Shown piece after piece: positions 28,251-37,920 of a stretch of 64,000 nt of DNA. Position 1 is the first letter of the stretch. Each line of letters starts with the position of its first letter. Both the position numbers and the translations under genes were made by a program. Where the stretch lies: positions 21,785 to 85,784 of the forward strand of contig NZ_AZEL01000007.1 of assembly GCF_001434975.1 (NCBI RefSeq), in the 5' to 3' direction. Source of the stretch: Lactobacillus gallinarum DSM 10532 = JCM 2011. GTDB taxonomy: Bacteria; Bacillota; Bacilli; Lactobacillales; Lactobacillaceae. Under the pieces are notes generated by a model. It made no database searches, had not been told where the DNA came from, and saw only the letters and a list, made by a program, of their open reading frames with translations.

Positions 28251-29020
28251 CGCCGATGGATATTCATAATAAGGAATTTAAGCATCGAGGTCGTAATGGA
28301 TATGATCGCTATGAAGTGGATAGTTTTTTAGATGATGTTGTTGATAATTATGGGGATGCACTTGATCAAGTAGTAGATTTAAAGAACGAAGTAGTATCTT
28401 TAAATAAAAAAGTAGAAGATATGCAGGCTCAAGTAGATGAGTATAGTAATATGAAGAAGTCGCTTATTTCTGCTCAAAAAACTGTAGATCAATTAAAAGA
28501 AAATGCGGAAGCAGAAGCCAAACGTATTCTGGATGATGCTAAAAAGGAAGCTCAAACAGAAGTTGGCTATCAAAAACAACAGCAAGAAGTTATCTCTAAT
28601 GATTACAAGCGTTTAAAGAAACAAATAGGCGAATTTCGTAGTCATATGCAAGCAATGCTCCAAAATGAGATAAATAATTTAAATGATGAAACTTGGCAGC
28701 ATGCTTTAGATGAATATTTCCATACGGAACGATTTTATCCGGGTAATGGTGCAGAACCAATCGGTGAAGAAGAAATCGCAAATGAAACTGCAATCGATGA
28801 TGAAGATATTGACAACGATGATGTAAATGACGTAAACTCTTCTCAAGAACCTGATGATTTGGATGAGGAGTTGTCAGATGATTCTGATGATGATGAAGAA
28901 ACTACTCCTAAGCCAATGACAGGTGATAGTCCGCATCATGAGACAATTAATTTAAAACCTGAAGTACCTAAGAGTTCATCAGGTCCAACAATTGTTTTCC
29001 CGGATGATTACAAAAAATAA
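28226..29020 (+). CDS. divIVA: cell-pole/septum protein DivIVA
   Basis: 264 residues from TTG 28226, with AAGGTGG about 8 nt upstream inside ylmH. The N-terminal membrane-binding domain has KHRGRNGYDRYEVDSFLD, followed by long coiled coils (about residues 35-140) and a very acidic tail rich in Asp, Glu and Ser (about 185-240). DivIVA senses negative membrane curvature and recruits wall or division factors. Last cluster gene before the ileS T-box. Confidence 0.95.
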   Translation: MADKETKLTPMDIHNKEFKHRGRNGYDRYEVDSFLDDVVDNYGDALDQVVDLKNEVVSLNKKVEDMQAQVDEYSNMKKSLISAQKTVDQLKENAEAEAKRILDDAKKEAQTEVGYQKQQQEVISNDYKRLKKQIGEFRSHMQAMLQNEINNLNDETWQHALDEYFHTERFYPGNGAEPIGEEEIANETAIDDEDIDNDDVNDVNSSQEPDDLDEELSDDSDDDEETTPKPMTGDSPHHETINLKPEVPKSSSGPTIVFPDDYKK

Positions 29021-29029
29021 AAATTAGAT

Positions 29030-29226
29030 TGGCAGTAAAACTTGAGGGCAATTCAGCGAGCTAATGTTGGTGGAAGATTAGCATAAGAGCCTAAAGGTTG
29101 ATCAGCTGTCTGAATGATCTAAACGTTTTTTGCACGTTACGCAAATTAAGTGGAACTTTTTTAAGTTCAATTTAGGTGGTACCACGGTTAACCTCGTCCT
29201 AATTAGGGCGAGGTTTTCTTTTTTAG
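29030..29226 (+). promoter_or_regulatory. T-box leader of ileS
   Basis: T-box AGGTGGTACCACGG at 29174-29187, then a terminator with AACCTCG (29190-29196) paired to CGAGGTT (29209-29215), extended by CCTAATTAGG, and a T run. ATC at 29117-29119 within GAATGATCTAAAC fits an isoleucine specifier. Transcription should read through when tRNA-Ile is uncharged. No clear promoter of its own was found, so the transcript may come through from divIVA. Confidence 0.92.
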
Positions 29227-29240
29227 AAAGGAATTTGTTA

Positions 29241-32024
29241 ATGAGAATTAAAGACACTCTTAATTTAGGTAAAACTAAATTTAAAATGCGCGGTAATTTG
29301 CCAGTTCGTGAAGCAGAATGGCAAAAGCAATGGCGTGAAAATAAATTATATGAACAAAGATTAAAGCTTAATGAAGGTAAGCCTCGTTTTGACTTACACG
29401 ATGGCCCTCCATTTGCCAATGGTAATATCCACATGGGACATGCTTTGAACAAGATCTCAAAGGATATCATTGTTCGCTACAAGAACATGAATGGTTACTA
29501 TGCACCATACGTACCAGGTTGGGATACTCACGGTCTTCCAGTAGAACAACAACTTGCTAAAAAAGGCGTAGACCGTAAGAGTATGGATCGTGCTAAGTAC
29601 CGTGAACTTTGTCGTCAATATGCTGAAGAACAAATTCAAAAGCAAATGAATGACTTTAAGCGTCTTGGTGTGATGGCAGATTGGGATCATCCTTATGTTA
29701 CCTTGCAACATGACTTCGAAGCACAAGAAATTCGTGTCTTTGGTGAAATGTACAAGAAGGGTTACATTTACAAGGGTAAGAAGCCTGTTTACTGGTCATG
29801 GTCAAGTGAATCTACTTTAGCTGAAGCTGAAGTTGAATATAAAGATGTTGAAGCAAATTCAATTTTCGTTGCTTTCCCAGTAACTGACGGTAAAGGCATC
29901 ATCGATCCTAAGGATACTTATTTCGTAATCTGGACTACTACTCCTTGGACTATTCCAGCAAACGAAGCAATCTGTGTAAATCCTAAGTTTGATTACTCAG
30001 TAGTTCAAGTTGGAGATAAACGTTACGTTGTTGCTACTGGCTTGCTTGATAAAGTAGCTGAAGAAATCGGTTGGGATGACTATAAGGTTGTTCAAACAGT
30101 TAAGGGTGCCGACATGGAATACATGAAGGCTAAGCACCCAATTTACGACAAGGAAAGTCTTGTAATTGAAGGCTTCCACGTAACTTTGGATGATGGTACT
30201 GGTTTAGTTCATACTGCACCTGGCTTTGGTGAAGACGACTTTAACGTTGGTCAAAAATATAACTTGCCAATCTTCAGTCCAGTAGATGCTCACGGTTGCT
30301 ACACTGATGAAGTACCTGAACTTAAGGGCATGTTTTACCAAGACGTAGATAAGTTAATGATCGAAAAGTTAAAGGATGCTAGTGCACTTCTTAAGCTTAA
30401 GGTCTTTACTCACTCATACCCACACGATTGGCGTACTAAGAAGCCAGTTATCTTTAGAGCAACTACTCAATGGTTTGCTTCAATCGCTAAGTTTAGAGAT
30501 CAAATTCTTGATCAAATTGAAAAAGCGAGCTTCATCCCTTCATGGGGTAAGACTCGTCTTTACAACATGATTAAAGATCGTGGTGACTGGGTAATCTCAC
30601 GTCAACGTGCATGGGGTGTTCCACTTCCAATTTTCTACGCTGAAGATGACACACCAATCGTTACTCCAGAAACAATTGAACATGTTGCTAAGATCTTCGA
30701 AAAAGAAGGTTCAAACGCTTGGTACACTCATACTGCTAAGGAATTATTGCCAGAAGGCTTTACTTCAGAACACTCACCAAATGGTGAATTCACTAAGGAA
30801 AAGGATATTCTTGATGTTTGGTTTGACTCTGGGTCATCATGGTCAGGTGTCATGGAAAAACGTGATGGCTTACATTACCCAGCTGATCTTTACCTTGAAG
30901 GTAGTGACCAATACCGTGGTTGGTTTAACTCAAGTTTGATTACTTCAGTTGCTGTCACTGGTCAAGCTCCATACAAGCAAGTTCTTTCTCAAGGATTCGT
31001 TTTGGATGATAAGGGCCACAAGATGTCTAAGTCACTTGGTAACGTTATTTCACCTAATGACGTAATCAAGCAAATGGGTGCAGAAATTATTCGTCTTTGG
31101 GTAGCTCAAGCTGATACTACGTCAGACGTTGCTGTTTCAATGGGAATCTTGCAACAATCTGCAGAAAGCTACAGAAAGATCAGAAATACTTTCCGTTACA
31201 TGCTTGCTAATACTAGCGACTTTGATCCTAAGAAAAATCGTGTTGCTTACGATGATCTTCGTTCAGTAGACCAATACATGGAAGTTAAGTTAAATGACTT
31301 AATCAAAGAATGCTTAGCAGCTTACGATAAGTTTGACTTTACTACTGTCTTCAAGAAGGTCTTTAACTTCATTTCTAATGATCTTTCAGCATTCTATCTT
31401 GATTTTGCCAAGGACGTTCTTTACATTGAAGCTGAAAACAGTCGTGCACGTCGTTCAATGCAAACAGTTATCTATGATGCTGCAGTTAAGTTGGCTAAGA
31501 TTTTAACTCCAATTTTGCCACACACTATGGAAGAAATTTGGGGCTTCTTGAAGGAAGACGAAGATTACGTTCAACTTGCAAATATGCCAAAAGTAGAAAA
31601 CTATGCAAATCGCGATGAATTGCTTGAAAACTGGGCTAAATTCATGAAGTTGCGTGATGATGTTTTGAAGGCACTTGAAGATGCAAGAAACAAGAAGTTG
31701 ATTGGTAAGTCATTTGAAGCAGCCGTAACAATTTACCCAGATAAAGAAACTAAGGCCATGCTTGATGAATTAGATGCTGACTTCAGAGAAATTTTAATTG
31801 TTTCTAAGTTAACTATTTCAGATGATCCAGCTCCAGCTGACGCTGAACAACTTGCTAATGCTGCTGTTGTAGTTAAGCATGCTGAAGGTGAAGCTTGCCC
31901 ACGTTGTAGAATGATTAGAACTGATATTGGTGCAGATCCTAAGTTACCAATGCTTTGTGGTCGTTGTGCAGAAATTGTTGAAGCAAACTACCCTGAAGCA
32001 GTACAAGAAGGATTAGAAAAATAA
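29241..32024 (+). CDS. ileS: isoleucyl-tRNA synthetase
   Basis: 927 residues from ATG 29241 (after AGAAAGGAA); the frame is open upstream only through the T-box. HMGH at 64-67 and KMSKS at 594-598 are the class I signatures; the editing domain ([15 protein letters not shown]) lies between them. The C-terminal zinc site has C886-x2-C889 and a second CxxC pair. It is the short bacterial type (HMGH form) that is normally sensitive to mupirocin, as a family statement. It shares one base with the next gene. Confidence 0.98.
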   Translation: MRIKDTLNLGKTKFKMRGNLPVREAEWQKQWRENKLYEQRLKLNEGKPRFDLHDGPPFANGNIHMGHALNKISKDIIVRYKNMNGYYAPYVPGWDTHGLPVEQQLAKKGVDRKSMDRAKYRELCRQYAEEQIQKQMNDFKRLGVMADWDHPYVTLQHDFEAQEIRVFGEMYKKGYIYKGKKPVYWSWSSESTLAEAEVEYKDVEANSIFVAFPVTDGKGIIDPKDTYFVIWTTTPWTIPANEAICVNPKFDYSVVQVGDKRYVVATGLLDKVAEEIGWDDYKVVQTVKGADMEYMKAKHPIYDKESLVIEGFHVTLDDGTGLVHTAPGFGEDDFNVGQKYNLPIFSPVDAHGCYTDEVPELKGMFYQDVDKLMIEKLKDASALLKLKVFTHSYPHDWRTKKPVIFRATTQWFASIAKFRDQILDQIEKASFIPSWGKTRLYNMIKDRGDWVISRQRAWGVPLPIFYAEDDTPIVTPETIEHVAKIFEKEGSNAWYTHTAKELLPEGFTSEHSPNGEFTKEKDILDVWFDSGSSWSGVMEKRDGLHYPADLYLEGSDQYRGWFNSSLITSVAVTGQAPYKQVLSQGFVLDDKGHKMSKSLGNVISPNDVIKQMGAEIIRLWVAQADTTSDVAVSMGILQQSAESYRKIRNTFRYMLANTSDFDPKKNRVAYDDLRSVDQYMEVKLNDLIKECLAAYDKFDFTTVFKKVFNFISNDLSAFYLDFAKDVLYIEAENSRARRSMQTVIYDAAVKLAKILTPILPHTMEEIWGFLKEDEDYVQLANMPKVENYANRDELLENWAKFMKLRDDVLKALEDARNKKLIGKSFEAAVTIYPDKETKAMLDELDADFREILIVSKLTISDDPAPADAEQLANAAVVVKHAEGEACPRCRMIRTDIGADPKLPMLCGRCAEIVEANYPEAVQEGLEK

Positions 32025-32227
32025 TGCGTTTAGGTACTGTTAAACAATTTGATGAAGGAAGCAGTTATGGCTTTATTGAAGACGATCGCAACCACAAATC
32101 GTACTTCGTTTTCTATAAAGCTATTAAGGAAGAAGGCTATAAATCATTACGAGTAGGCGATCGAGTACAATATCAATTAGCTCAAGGAAAAAATGGCCTA
32201 CAATGTGTTAATGTATATTTAGCTTAA
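32024..32227 (+). CDS. divergent cold-shock-domain protein
   Basis: 67 residues, beginning [21 protein letters not shown], which follows the CspA pattern GTVKxF...GFI, with VGDRVQYQLAQGKNGLQCVNV near the end. The second RNA-binding motif (VFVH in CspA) is changed to YFVFYKA, so it is a distant member. Probably binds single-stranded nucleic acid. It is coupled to ileS by a TAATG overlap. Confidence 0.85.
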   Translation: MRLGTVKQFDEGSSYGFIEDDRNHKSYFVFYKAIKEEGYKSLRVGDRVQYQLAQGKNGLQCVNVYLA

Positions 32228-32246
32228 AAAAGGAGGATGAGACTTA

Positions 32247-32816
32247 GTGGATTTAGAAGAAACAGAAATCTCATCGCAACAGATTTTTCAAGGTAGAATC
32301 TTGGATTTATCTGTTCGAAAAATCAAATTACCTAATGGCGATACTGCGACTAGAGAAATAGTTAAGCATCGCCCTGCATCTTGTGTTATTGCAATTAATG
32401 ATCAACAAGAAATGCTTTTGGTAAAACAATGGCGTGAAGCTATCAAGCAAGTCACTTTAGAAATTCCAGCTGGAATTGTTGACCCAACTGACACTAGTCC
32501 TCTTGATGCTATGAAGCGTGAATTGAATGAAGAAGGCGGCTACAAGGCAGAATATTGGGAAAAAGTTAGTGAATTTTATTCTACACCAGGCTTTTGTGAT
32601 GAAAAAATGCATCTTTTCTATTGTGATACGTTAACTAAGTTGACTGAAAAGAGATCATTAGATGCAGATGAATTTTTAACTTCTGATTGGTATAGTTTAG
32701 ATGAATTAAAGAATTTATTAGCAGAAGGAAAAATTGTCGATGCTAAGACAATTTATGCCATTTCTGTTTGGGAAAATATGCTATTGCGCAATGCTCAAGC
32801 TGAAAGTAATAAGTAA
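32247..32816 (+). CDS. nudF: NUDIX hydrolase, ADP-ribose pyrophosphatase type
   Basis: 189 residues from GTG 32247, with AAAGGAGGATGAG upstream. The NUDIX box appears as GIVDPTDTSPLDAMKRELNE followed by EGG; it has one more residue than usual between the glycine and the RExxEE core. N-terminal strands typical of ADP-ribose pyrophosphatases (RILDLSVRKIKLPNG). It would hydrolyse ADP-ribose to AMP and ribose-5-phosphate. Confidence 0.92.
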   Translation: MDLEETEISSQQIFQGRILDLSVRKIKLPNGDTATREIVKHRPASCVIAINDQQEMLLVKQWREAIKQVTLEIPAGIVDPTDTSPLDAMKRELNEEGGYKAEYWEKVSEFYSTPGFCDEKMHLFYCDTLTKLTEKRSLDADEFLTSDWYSLDELKNLLAEGKIVDAKTIYAISVWENMLLRNAQAESNK

Positions 32817-32818
32817 TC

Positions 32819-33127
32819 ATGACAGAAAAGCGTTCTGATTATCGTAAAAGACAGAAAAAAAGTTTAGTAGACAAAGTTAAATCTGTTTTTACTGATAATG
32901 ATGCAACAGAAGAAGTTAATGTTAATCCTGATTTTCAAAGGGATGATTCTGAAAGAAGACGTCCTTTGGAAGGCGATGGAGAGGAGTTTTATCAAGCACA
33001 GCAGCCTATCGATAAAGAAAAGATGCGCGAAGAAAAGTCTTTAAAACTGAAAAAAAGACTGAACAGTGCTATTCTGATAGTGTTTGTTTTAATTATTTTA
33101 GTGCTTTTAGCATTATTTCATTTATAA
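32819..33127 (+). CDS. small protein with one C-terminal membrane span
   Basis: 102 residues. The first 78 are very polar and charged (KRSDYRKRQKK, RRRPLEGDGEEF), the last 22 form one hydrophobic helix (ILIVFVLIILVLLALF). Likely a tail-anchored cytoplasmic protein. I do not recognise a family. Three bases after the NUDIX gene, so cotranscribed with it and probably with mtnN, a common arrangement in lactobacilli. Confidence 0.82.
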   Translation: MTEKRSDYRKRQKKSLVDKVKSVFTDNDATEEVNVNPDFQRDDSERRRPLEGDGEEFYQAQQPIDKEKMREEKSLKLKKRLNSAILIVFVLIILVLLALFHL

Positions 33128-33145
33128 TTTGAAACGAGGAAATTT

Positions 33146-33841
33146 ATGAAGATTGCGATTATTGTTCCAATGGCTGAAGAAGCCGAATTTTATCGTAATC
33201 ATTTCCACGCAGAAAAAAAAGAAATGTTCGGATCAACTGAATTCGAACATTTTTCTGTTAACGGAAATGATGTTTATTTAGGTTTGAGTGGTATTGGTAA
33301 AGTTCAAGCTGCGATGAACCTAGCTAGTTTGTTAAGCAATGTAGATATTGATGTTATCTTTATGACTGGTTCTGCCGGTACTTTACATAAGGATATTCAT
33401 CAAGAAGATTTAGTTTTGCCTAATGCCTTCATGTATTATGATGCTCATAATACTGCTGCAGGTGATTATGTAGAAGGCCAAATCCCACAACAACCAGCTC
33501 AATTTGTACTTGATTCACCAGAAAGAGCTGCATTCGCTGAATATCTTGAAAAGCAAAATGTTGCTTTTAGTGAAGGATTAGTGGTTACTGGAGATTCATT
33601 TGTAGCTTCAACTAAGCAAAAGGATGAAATAAAAGAGAACTTCCCTGATGCATTAGCTTGTGAAATGGAAGGTGCTGCTTTTGCTCAAGTTGCTCATGCT
33701 TTTAATAAGCCATTAGTTGCAATGCGGGCAATCTCTGACAATGGTGATGGCAGTGCAAGTGAAGACTTTGATGTATTTGTTAAAAAGGTTGGAGCTAAGG
33801 CTGCTAAATTAATTAGTGATTACGTAGAAAAGATGAATTAA
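33146..33841 (+). CDS. mtnN: 5'-methylthioadenosine/S-adenosylhomocysteine nucleosidase
   Basis: 231 residues. Catalytic features are GxGKVQAAMN in SGIGKVQAAM, CEMEGAAFAQVA with the substrate-binding ME, and the acid in RAISDNGDG. It splits S-adenosylhomocysteine and methylthioadenosine and so feeds the activated-methyl cycle and autoinducer-2 precursors. The next gene starts on the second base after its stop. Confidence 0.97.
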   Translation: MKIAIIVPMAEEAEFYRNHFHAEKKEMFGSTEFEHFSVNGNDVYLGLSGIGKVQAAMNLASLLSNVDIDVIFMTGSAGTLHKDIHQEDLVLPNAFMYYDAHNTAAGDYVEGQIPQQPAQFVLDSPERAAFAEYLEKQNVAFSEGLVVTGDSFVASTKQKDEIKENFPDALACEMEGAAFAQVAHAFNKPLVAMRAISDNGDGSASEDFDVFVKKVGAKAAKLISDYVEKMN

Positions 33842-33842
33842 C

Positions 33843-35000
33843 GTGCGTGAAATTTATTTGGATAACGCTGCGACTACTCCTATGTCTCCTAAGGTAATTG
33901 ATGTAATTACTGATGAAATGAAAAATGATTTTGGTAATGCATCAAGTACTTATGAGTTGGGACGTCAAGCAAGAAATGTGATTGATCGAGCTCGTCATCA
34001 AATTGCTGCAAGTATTAATGCTAAAGATAATGAAATTATCTTTACATCCGGTGGCTCAGAAAGTAATAATACTGCCATTTTTGGTACAGCATACAGTCGA
34101 AAAAATATTGGTAAGAAGATTATTACCACGCAAATTGAACATCCTTCAGTTTTAAATCCTATGAAGCGATTAGAAGATGAAGGCTACAACGTTGTCTATT
34201 TAAATGTTGATGAGACGGGACATATTTCTTTAGATGAACTGAAAAAAGAATTAACGCCAGATACAATTTTAGTATCGATTATGGCCGTAAATAATGAAGT
34301 AGGTTCCATTATGCCACTTAAAGAAATTGGCGAATTGGTCAAAGAGAGCAATGCATATTTCCATGTCGATAATGTTCAAGGCATGGGAACGATTGATATT
34401 GATGTCAAAGCAATGAATATTGATTTATTATCAGTATCTGCTCATAAAATTAATGGACCAAAATTCTTAGGATTTTTGTATGAGAATTCTGATATTGATT
34501 TGCCAAATTTGGTTTTAGGCGGTGAACAGGAGACTAAACGTCGTGCTGGAACTGAAAATGTACCCGGTATTGCTGGCTTTGGCGAAGCAGTTAAAGAACT
34601 GACCAATATTGGTCATGATGATCTTCAGGCAAAATATGCGCATTTCCAAGATCTTATTTTGAACCAACTTGATCAAAATAAGATTGATTATAAAATCAAT
34701 GGAGGTCATGGTCCTGGATATTCTCACCATGTCTTAAATCTATGGTTTAAGGGTATTTCTACTACTTCATTACAAACTAATTTAGATTTAAACGGTTATG
34801 CTGTCTCAGGTGGTTCCGCATGTACCGCAGGGTCACTTGAACCTTCACATGTATTAATTGCATGTTTTGGTGCAGATTCTCCTCGAATTAATGAATCAAT
34901 TCGTATTTCGTTTGGGCGGTATAATACAGATGAAGAAGTAGAATCATTTGCTGAAAATCTGGTAAAAATTGTTCAAAGAATTCAATCTAAAAGAAAATAG
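33843..35000 (+). CDS. cysteine desulfurase (NifS/IscS class)
   Basis: 385 residues from GTG 33843. PLP-binding lysine K202 in SAHKINGPK, catalytic cysteine C327 in GGSACTAGS, and start IYLDNAATTPMSP are intact. It takes sulfur from cysteine; its position just before a DUF1831 gene and mnmA suggests that it supplies sulfur to tRNA thiolation rather than to Fe-S assembly. The short loop around the cysteine fits the IscS-like group. Confidence 0.95.
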   Translation: MREIYLDNAATTPMSPKVIDVITDEMKNDFGNASSTYELGRQARNVIDRARHQIAASINAKDNEIIFTSGGSESNNTAIFGTAYSRKNIGKKIITTQIEHPSVLNPMKRLEDEGYNVVYLNVDETGHISLDELKKELTPDTILVSIMAVNNEVGSIMPLKEIGELVKESNAYFHVDNVQGMGTIDIDVKAMNIDLLSVSAHKINGPKFLGFLYENSDIDLPNLVLGGEQETKRRAGTENVPGIAGFGEAVKELTNIGHDDLQAKYAHFQDLILNQLDQNKIDYKINGGHGPGYSHHVLNLWFKGISTTSLQTNLDLNGYAVSGGSACTAGSLEPSHVLIACFGADSPRINESIRISFGRYNTDEEVESFAENLVKIVQRIQSKRK

Positions 35001-35047
35001 TTGCTTTTAAAAAGAAAGTAACTTATTATAAATAAGTGAGGAAAAAT

Positions 35048-35389
35048 ATGGCAAATATAGTTGTGATTAATGGTGATAAACGTAAGTTTACTTTAAATCC
35101 AGAGTTAAAACTTTATGCTTTAATTGATGCTGGTTTTGTGAAGACTGCTAAGGGTAATTTTAATTATGAACATCCTTTGTATAATGATTCACCTTATAAT
35201 GCACCAACTAAGTTAAAGATGACTGTTAATAAGGATTTATCTCATTTAACGATGGTTGTTACTGATCGCAATGGTTTGCAAAAGGTTAATATTTTTAAAA
35301 ACAAGCAATTAGCGCCAACTGTAGATCTTTTAGATTACATTTTGAAGGATCTTGAAGAGCGTAAGATATTGCTTGAGGTAAAGGATTGA
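35048..35389 (+). CDS. DUF1831-family protein
   Basis: 113 residues from ATG 35048 (GTGAGG is the ribosome site, so the in-frame GTG at 35036 is not the start). Beta-rich small protein without membrane segments. The family is confined mostly to lactobacilli and relatives and is found between a cysteine desulfurase and mnmA, as here. Probably an accessory of tRNA sulfur transfer; this role is inferred only from location. Confidence 0.88.
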   Translation: MANIVVINGDKRKFTLNPELKLYALIDAGFVKTAKGNFNYEHPLYNDSPYNAPTKLKMTVNKDLSHLTMVVTDRNGLQKVNIFKNKQLAPTVDLLDYILKDLEERKILLEVKD

Positions 35390-35393
35390 TTGA

Positions 35394-36524
<1,131 letters not shown>

Positions 36525-36537
36525 AATGAATTTTAAA

Positions 36538-36570
36538 AAAGGACGTTCGAATTTTCGAACGCCCTTTTCT
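36538..36570 (+). terminator. intrinsic terminator after mnmA
   Basis: CGTTCGAA (36544-36551) pairs with TTCGAACG (36554-36561), extended by GG/CC, followed by a T-rich tail. Confidence 0.85.
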
Positions 36571-36616
36571 TTGTGCTAAACTAGTTATATCAATTAAACA
36601 TGTTTGGGGGATAAAA

Positions 36617-37276
36617 ATGCAAATTTATTTTGTTCGTCATGGTAAAACTGAATGGAATTTAGCAAGTCGTTTTCAAGGTGGACATGGTGATTCACCACTC
36701 TTGCCACAAAGCTTAAAAGATATAAAGAAGTTAGGTGAACATTTAAAAGGAACTAAGTTTAGAGGTATTTTTGCTAGTCCTTTAGATCGTGCCTTTAATA
36801 CTGCTCAAGGTATTGATAATGCTATGAATGCCAACTTGCCAGTAGTGATTGATGAACGATTACGTGAATTTAACTTAGGTGATATGGAAGGAATGAAATT
36901 TGCGGAAGCAGAAAAGAAGTTTCCTGAGCAAATGAACAACTTTTGGCATCATCCGGATAAGTATGATCCCACCGAATTACATGGTGAAGATTATGAACAT
37001 GTAATTGCTCGTGGCAAGTCTTTTGCTAAAGAAATGGCTGAAAGATTCCCGAATGATGATGATAAAGTATTAGCAGTCAGTCATGGAGCAGCTTTATCAG
37101 CAATTATGGGTGGTTTGTTAGGCTATCCTTTAAAAGATATTCGTAAAAATGGCGGTTTAAGCAATACCAGTTTAACAGTACTTGAAACGCTTGATGGTGG
37201 TAAGACTTTTAAACCAGTTGTTTGGAACGAAACTAGTTATTTAGGCAGAAAGTTATCAAAGACGGATTCACTGTAA
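36617..37276 (+). CDS. histidine phosphatase family protein (phosphoglycerate mutase-like)
   Basis: 219 residues. RHGKTEWN at the N-terminus carries the phospho-accepting histidine, FASPLDRAFNTA the second arginine, and VSHGAALSAIMG the C-terminal histidine. Size and divergence point to a phosphatase of the branch that includes broad-specificity enzymes, not glycolytic PGM. TTTGGGGG precedes the ATG. It shares one base with the TPR gene. Confidence 0.93.
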   Translation: MQIYFVRHGKTEWNLASRFQGGHGDSPLLPQSLKDIKKLGEHLKGTKFRGIFASPLDRAFNTAQGIDNAMNANLPVVIDERLREFNLGDMEGMKFAEAEKKFPEQMNNFWHHPDKYDPTELHGEDYEHVIARGKSFAKEMAERFPNDDDKVLAVSHGAALSAIMGGLLGYPLKDIRKNGGLSNTSLTVLETLDGGKTFKPVVWNETSYLGRKLSKTDSL

Positions 37277-37920
37277 TGGATAAAAAAATTGCACAGCTTT
37301 ATGATAATGGCAAGGTTGATCAGGCGATTCATTTATTAGTTCAAAAAATTGATCAAAAACCACAGAATATTGAAAACTATTTGCAATTATCAACTTATTT
37401 AATTGAACAAGGTAGTGTAGATCAGGCACAGCAGCTGTTGGAACAAGCGCAGCACTTAGTTAAAAAGCCGCAAAAGTTAAATTACAATTTAGCTGTTAGC
37501 TACTATATGCAGGGTGATTTTGATAAAGCTTTGGCATTATTGGACCAAATTCCTAATGACGATTTGACTTTATATCAGAAGGCATTAACTTATTTAAAAT
37601 TAGGTCAGAGCCAAAAAGCTCTTGCGTATGCTTTAACAATCAAAAAAGTTGATGATAAGGTGCAAGAATTATTAGGGGATATTTGGATGAGCTTAGGCGA
37701 AAATGCTCAAGCCCAGCAAGCCTATCTCATGATTCCTAAAGATAGGCGAACAGCTAAGATATATTTCTTGCTTGGTGTTTCTACCATGGAAAAAGATCGA
37801 ACTCAGGCAGAAGCATATTTTGCAAAAGCGAAAGCAATGGATGAAAAATACTATAAGCGGGCAATGGATCAATATGCTTCAATTATGAAAATGCTGAATG
37901 ATAAGGAAAAGAAAAAGTAA
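37276..37920 (+). CDS. tetratricopeptide-repeat protein
   Basis: 214 residues made almost wholly of TPR-like helix pairs (NLAVSYYMQGDFDKALALLDQIP is the clearest unit, about residues 73-95). No enzyme motif, no membrane segment. Likely a protein-protein adaptor. Genes on both sides overlap it by one base (TAATG), so it lies between a phosphatase and recD2 in one operon; a functional link is not shown. Confidence 0.88.
   Translation: MDKKIAQLYDNGKVDQAIHLLVQKIDQKPQNIENYLQLSTYLIEQGSVDQAQQLLEQAQHLVKKPQKLNYNLAVSYYMQGDFDKALALLDQIPNDDLTLYQKALTYLKLGQSQKALAYALTIKKVDDKVQELLGDIWMSLGENAQAQQAYLMIPKDRRTAKIYFLLGVSTMEKDRTQAEAYFAKAKAMDEKYYKRAMDQYASIMKMLNDKEKKK

Noticed and set aside
28801..28960. Acidic repeat-like stretch in divIVA as a tandem repeat
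   Set aside because: It is a low-complexity Asp/Glu tail without a fixed repeat unit.
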